Assembly (NCBI RefSeq): GCF_024679245.1
Contig: NC_090184.1
Location: 11,545,233-11,609,232, forward strand
Length of the DNA stretch: 64,000 nt
Direction: 5' to 3'
DNA from: Pseudorasbora parva
Lineage: Eukaryota > Chordata > Actinopteri > Cypriniformes > Gobionidae
The notes beneath the pieces were generated by a model. The model did not search any database, was not told where the DNA came from, and saw only the letters and a program-made list of their open reading frames with translations. Each line of letters opens with the position of its first letter. Position 1 is the stretch's first letter. Position numbers and translations under genes: made by a program. Shown piece after piece: positions 1 to 64,000 of this stretch.

Positions 1-75
1 TGCTTAGACTGTTGCCCCCGCGACCAGGCCCCGGATAAACGGAAGATGATGGATGGATGGATGGATGGATGGATG
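1..75 (+). mobile_element. 3' tail of an RTE-type LINE with (GGAT)n repeat
   Basis: The text CCCCGGATAAACGGAAGATG followed by (GATG)n closely resembles the 3' terminus of fish RTE/Rex3-like retrotransposons, which end in a short tetranucleotide repeat. Only the tail is in the window, so the clade is a judgement from memory. Confidence 0.55.
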
Positions 76-333
76 ATAACATCTGGGTAACATCTAACAG
101 CACTACAAACCGCCTGCTAAGAAACATGGACGAAACATGTACCTTCGATAAAAATGGGACTAAATAAAATCTGAAAAAGGGGCGTACTCAGTAAATTTAT
201 CCTGCAACAAAAAAATTATAAATGACATGCATGAACTGACAAATGTAAATTCCACAAAAAATAAAGAACCAAAAAAAGCAAGAATAAGCCTGCTCACTTC
301 CAGAAACAAGAAAGTTTTGTTATATGTACATAC

Positions 334-61466
<61,133 letters not shown>

Positions 61467-64000
61467 CTGAAGAAAAAAGATGTTAATTAAAGAAAAATGC
61501 ACGGAGAAAGAAATGGCAGGATAGGTACAACCAAAACTTGATTGCTAAAAAATTCCAAAATCAGAAGCAGGATACTGTAAATGAAGCTAATTGATATGGT
61601 TTGGATTTTTTTATTTTTTATTTTTTTTAAACAAAATTTTAATCAAATTAAATTATCAAATAATAAACATTTAAATTCTCAAAATGGCAGCTCAAATTAT
61701 GAATAAAATGTTAAATGCAATTAAACATGATGCATTAATGAACCATCAACAATATATATTATAAAATACAATGAAATACACTGTATATGATATTTCATTA
61801 TCAATCCAGTATAACTCTATCATAATTAAAACCATTTCAATGTCCAACTGATACATCAATTATTTCATCCAACTCAAACAATAATCAAATGTTCAAACTG
61901 ACAACATAAATGATAAATCACCATACATAACCGTTTTCTCCAGAGCGGCTGTACAGCCAAATCAAATTGTTGCATTATCTTCCTGTTAACACTGTGAAGC
62001 TGCTTTGAAACCATGTGACTTGTAAAAAGCGCTATATAAATAAAGGTGATTTAAATCAAACTAAAATTAGATGTTCTCCTGAGATATCAATCAAGGGCTA
62101 TGGAGGATGCCTTTCTTGTCCAAAACTTTGTTTTTTCTTCAGGTTAGTGTCTTTGTTTTTCTTTTTGATTTCTGGCTCATCCTTGAGCTTAGCTTTTGGT
62201 CTTGGGTTTTGTTGATTTTTTTTTTTTTCTTATTCTATATTTTGTTCAGCTAGTTATTTTTCTTTTTGGCTATAAGGAAGATATATTTAGTTTTTATTTT
62301 TTTTTCCTGTGACTTCTCTTGAGGTCAGTTTTTGTCTTGTTTTTCTTTTTTTCCTTTTTCATTTTTTCTCCAGTTTCCCTGGCTGCTGGTTGGGGTTCAC
62401 CTTCTGCCACCATCAGCTTCTCCGCTACATCTACATTTTTCTCCCAGCCTCTCCTGCCACCTCTGCCTGTCGCACACCGTGTTTCATCCATCGTCCCGGA
62501 CCTTATCTGGATTGAGCATTACTGCTCTATGGACTTTATTTCTATCACCAGAGACTGTCATTGAATGGTCCTAGCTCTTTCACTGTTGTCTCCTCAAGGT
62601 TCCTAATAAAAATTTTGCCCTGCAAATTGAATCCTCCTCTTTCTGAACCGTGACAATGCTTGCCGATGTAATAAGTATAAGTTACAAAGCACTTACTGTA
62701 TGAACATTATATATAATCTTATTGGGCCATAATACAGTTACAATGCTTTTCAATCCACAAGTCGCCAACTTTTACAATTATTTACTGTAGTAGCACTAAC
62801 TGAAACGAAGGGATTGTGGCAGAAATGTGGGATATTTATATTTATTTATTATTCTTATTAATAATTTACACATTCAACATTAAAGAATGTTGAACAATAA
62901 ATAATATTAAGAAATATTAACAAAGTCATTTTCATCAGATTAGGCATATTAATAATGAATGTGTTTATATTGTAAATTAATATAATTCCATTTGTAACCT
63001 TCAGTTGCCTAAATAAAAAAAATCTCAGTATTTTTTCAGTAGTGGGCATATTAGTAGCCTAATGAAGGTGTTTATATAGTGAATTAATTCAATAAACTTA
63101 AAACTTTAATAAACAGTACCTAAATGAACATGTCTAAGAAAATTATTCATAAAACCCATAAATATCAGTACGTTAATATGTAAACCATATTTTTACTTTC
63201 TTCACTGACGAAAATAGAAAAATTAGTCTATATCAGTCAAAGCTCAGTGTTATGAGGGGAAGATAAAAACAGAGAAAAGGAGATGTGGAGATAAGAAAGA
63301 CAAATAATCTACTGCCTTCAGAACATCTTGAAATGCACATATTATGTAGATCATAGAATTCAAATTTTCTTGGGGGACCATGCTACTGAACCCCCCTAAC
63401 ATTTGGGATCTTGGTGATTATAAACCTGCCAGCATTATTGGGTATGATTAATGCATGTATGCTACAATATGTCCATGCAATAAGGTATTAATATTAGCTT
63501 TATACGTAATATTAACAGCCAATATTCTATGGGTATGCATGTTAGTAAGCTACTAGTTAATAGCACATTTGGACCCCAAACTAAAGTGTGATATTTTTTC
63601 TTCTATAGGCTACCCTCAATTGGGGCTAAGCCCCCCTAAAATGAAAATCCTAAAAACGCCCCTGGCATTAATTAGCTTCACAAATGTTTTTGAACCTTTA
63701 AAACATGGCCCTAATTCACTGCAAGTGTCTCACTAACCTTTTTGTTTTTCAAAAGAGGGTCAAAATTATTTTTTGTGGTAACTAACATTGTCATAAAAGC
63801 TGTTGATTTATCTTAACCCAGAATATTCCTTTAAAAAAAAGACAAGCCTCATAGATTGATGGTCAAAAACAATATACCACAGTAACAGACGAACACATTA
63901 TGTGTTGGCAAAGCATCAACATATATTTGCACTTCAGTGTGATTTATGTATGTATTTCAATGTTCAATTTGAAATATTTTTTTTTTTGTAGAAAGTGTTT
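61467..64000. other. mtor intron; L2/SINE-like tail and pyrimidine-rich stretch
   Basis: 61975-62060 (GTGAAGCTGCTTTGAAAC ... AAAAAGCGCTATATAAATAA) is a familiar fish LINE/SINE 3' tail. 62210-62360 is strongly T-rich. 62380-62630 is GC-richer and ends GGTTCCTAATAAAAATTTT, so it may be an LTR or other repeat fragment. 62640-64000 shows nothing recognisable. Confidence 0.4.

Noticed and set aside
62294..62574. Overlapping frames on both strands in the T-rich region
   Set aside because: Low-complexity Phe/Ser or Lys/Glu runs from a pyrimidine-rich tract, no recognisable domain.

Overview
The window is vertebrate nuclear DNA, most likely from a cypriniform (carp/minnow-type) fish. Two things point there: the exon sequences are ray-finned-fish-like orthologues of two vertebrate genes, and the introns are packed with cyprinid-style repeats (Tc1, hAT, L2, RTE, TTAA-flanked elements, long CA tracts). 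The species call is an inference. There is no prokaryotic, viral or plasmid content.

The backbone is mtor on the minus strand. Eleven consecutive internal exons run from 61466 down to 334 and encode about 480 residues without a gap. By alignment from memory they match roughly residues 1011-1490 of human mTOR: the last HEAT repeats and the start of the FAT/TPR region. The 5' part of the gene lies beyond base 64000 and the 3' part (rest of FAT, FRB, kinase, FATC) lies before base 1. Everything else in the window is intron of mtor.

The largest intron (2055-24776) holds a complete five-exon gene on the opposite strand, angptl7 (CDS 17768-20290, 340 aa). It encodes a secreted angiopoietin-like protein with a signal peptide, a coiled coil and a fibrinogen-like domain. 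The human locus has the same nested antisense arrangement, so the two genes are probably anciently interlocked.

The rest is transposon strata. 10.8-14.5 kb is a Tc1 element whose transposase is split by a LINE with a matching 6-bp target duplication. 14.6-15.7 kb is a 5'-truncated L2. 15.99-16.51 kb and 58.08-58.54 kb are two copies of a short inverted-terminal-repeat family with 9-bp target duplications. 21.3-22.4 kb is a TTAA-flanked element. hAT-type elements with 8-bp duplications sit at 23.6-24.6, 35.7-37.1, 40.6-42.1, 42.5-44.7 and 50.7-51.5 kb. 25.6-27.3 kb is a decayed RTE LINE. 29.2-32.56 kb is a LINE with one uninterrupted 992-codon endonuclease/reverse-transcriptase frame lying in the sense direction of mtor. 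38.9-39.15 kb is a foldback repeat. 42.2-53.5 kb and 57.7-60.8 kb are multi-level nests. A 28S rRNA-derived pseudogene fragment lies at about 55.77-56.32 kb. I found no convincing new gene system; the most notable items are the nested gene pair, the intact LINE, the rRNA fragment, the nested insertions that date one another, and the 9-bp-duplication family.
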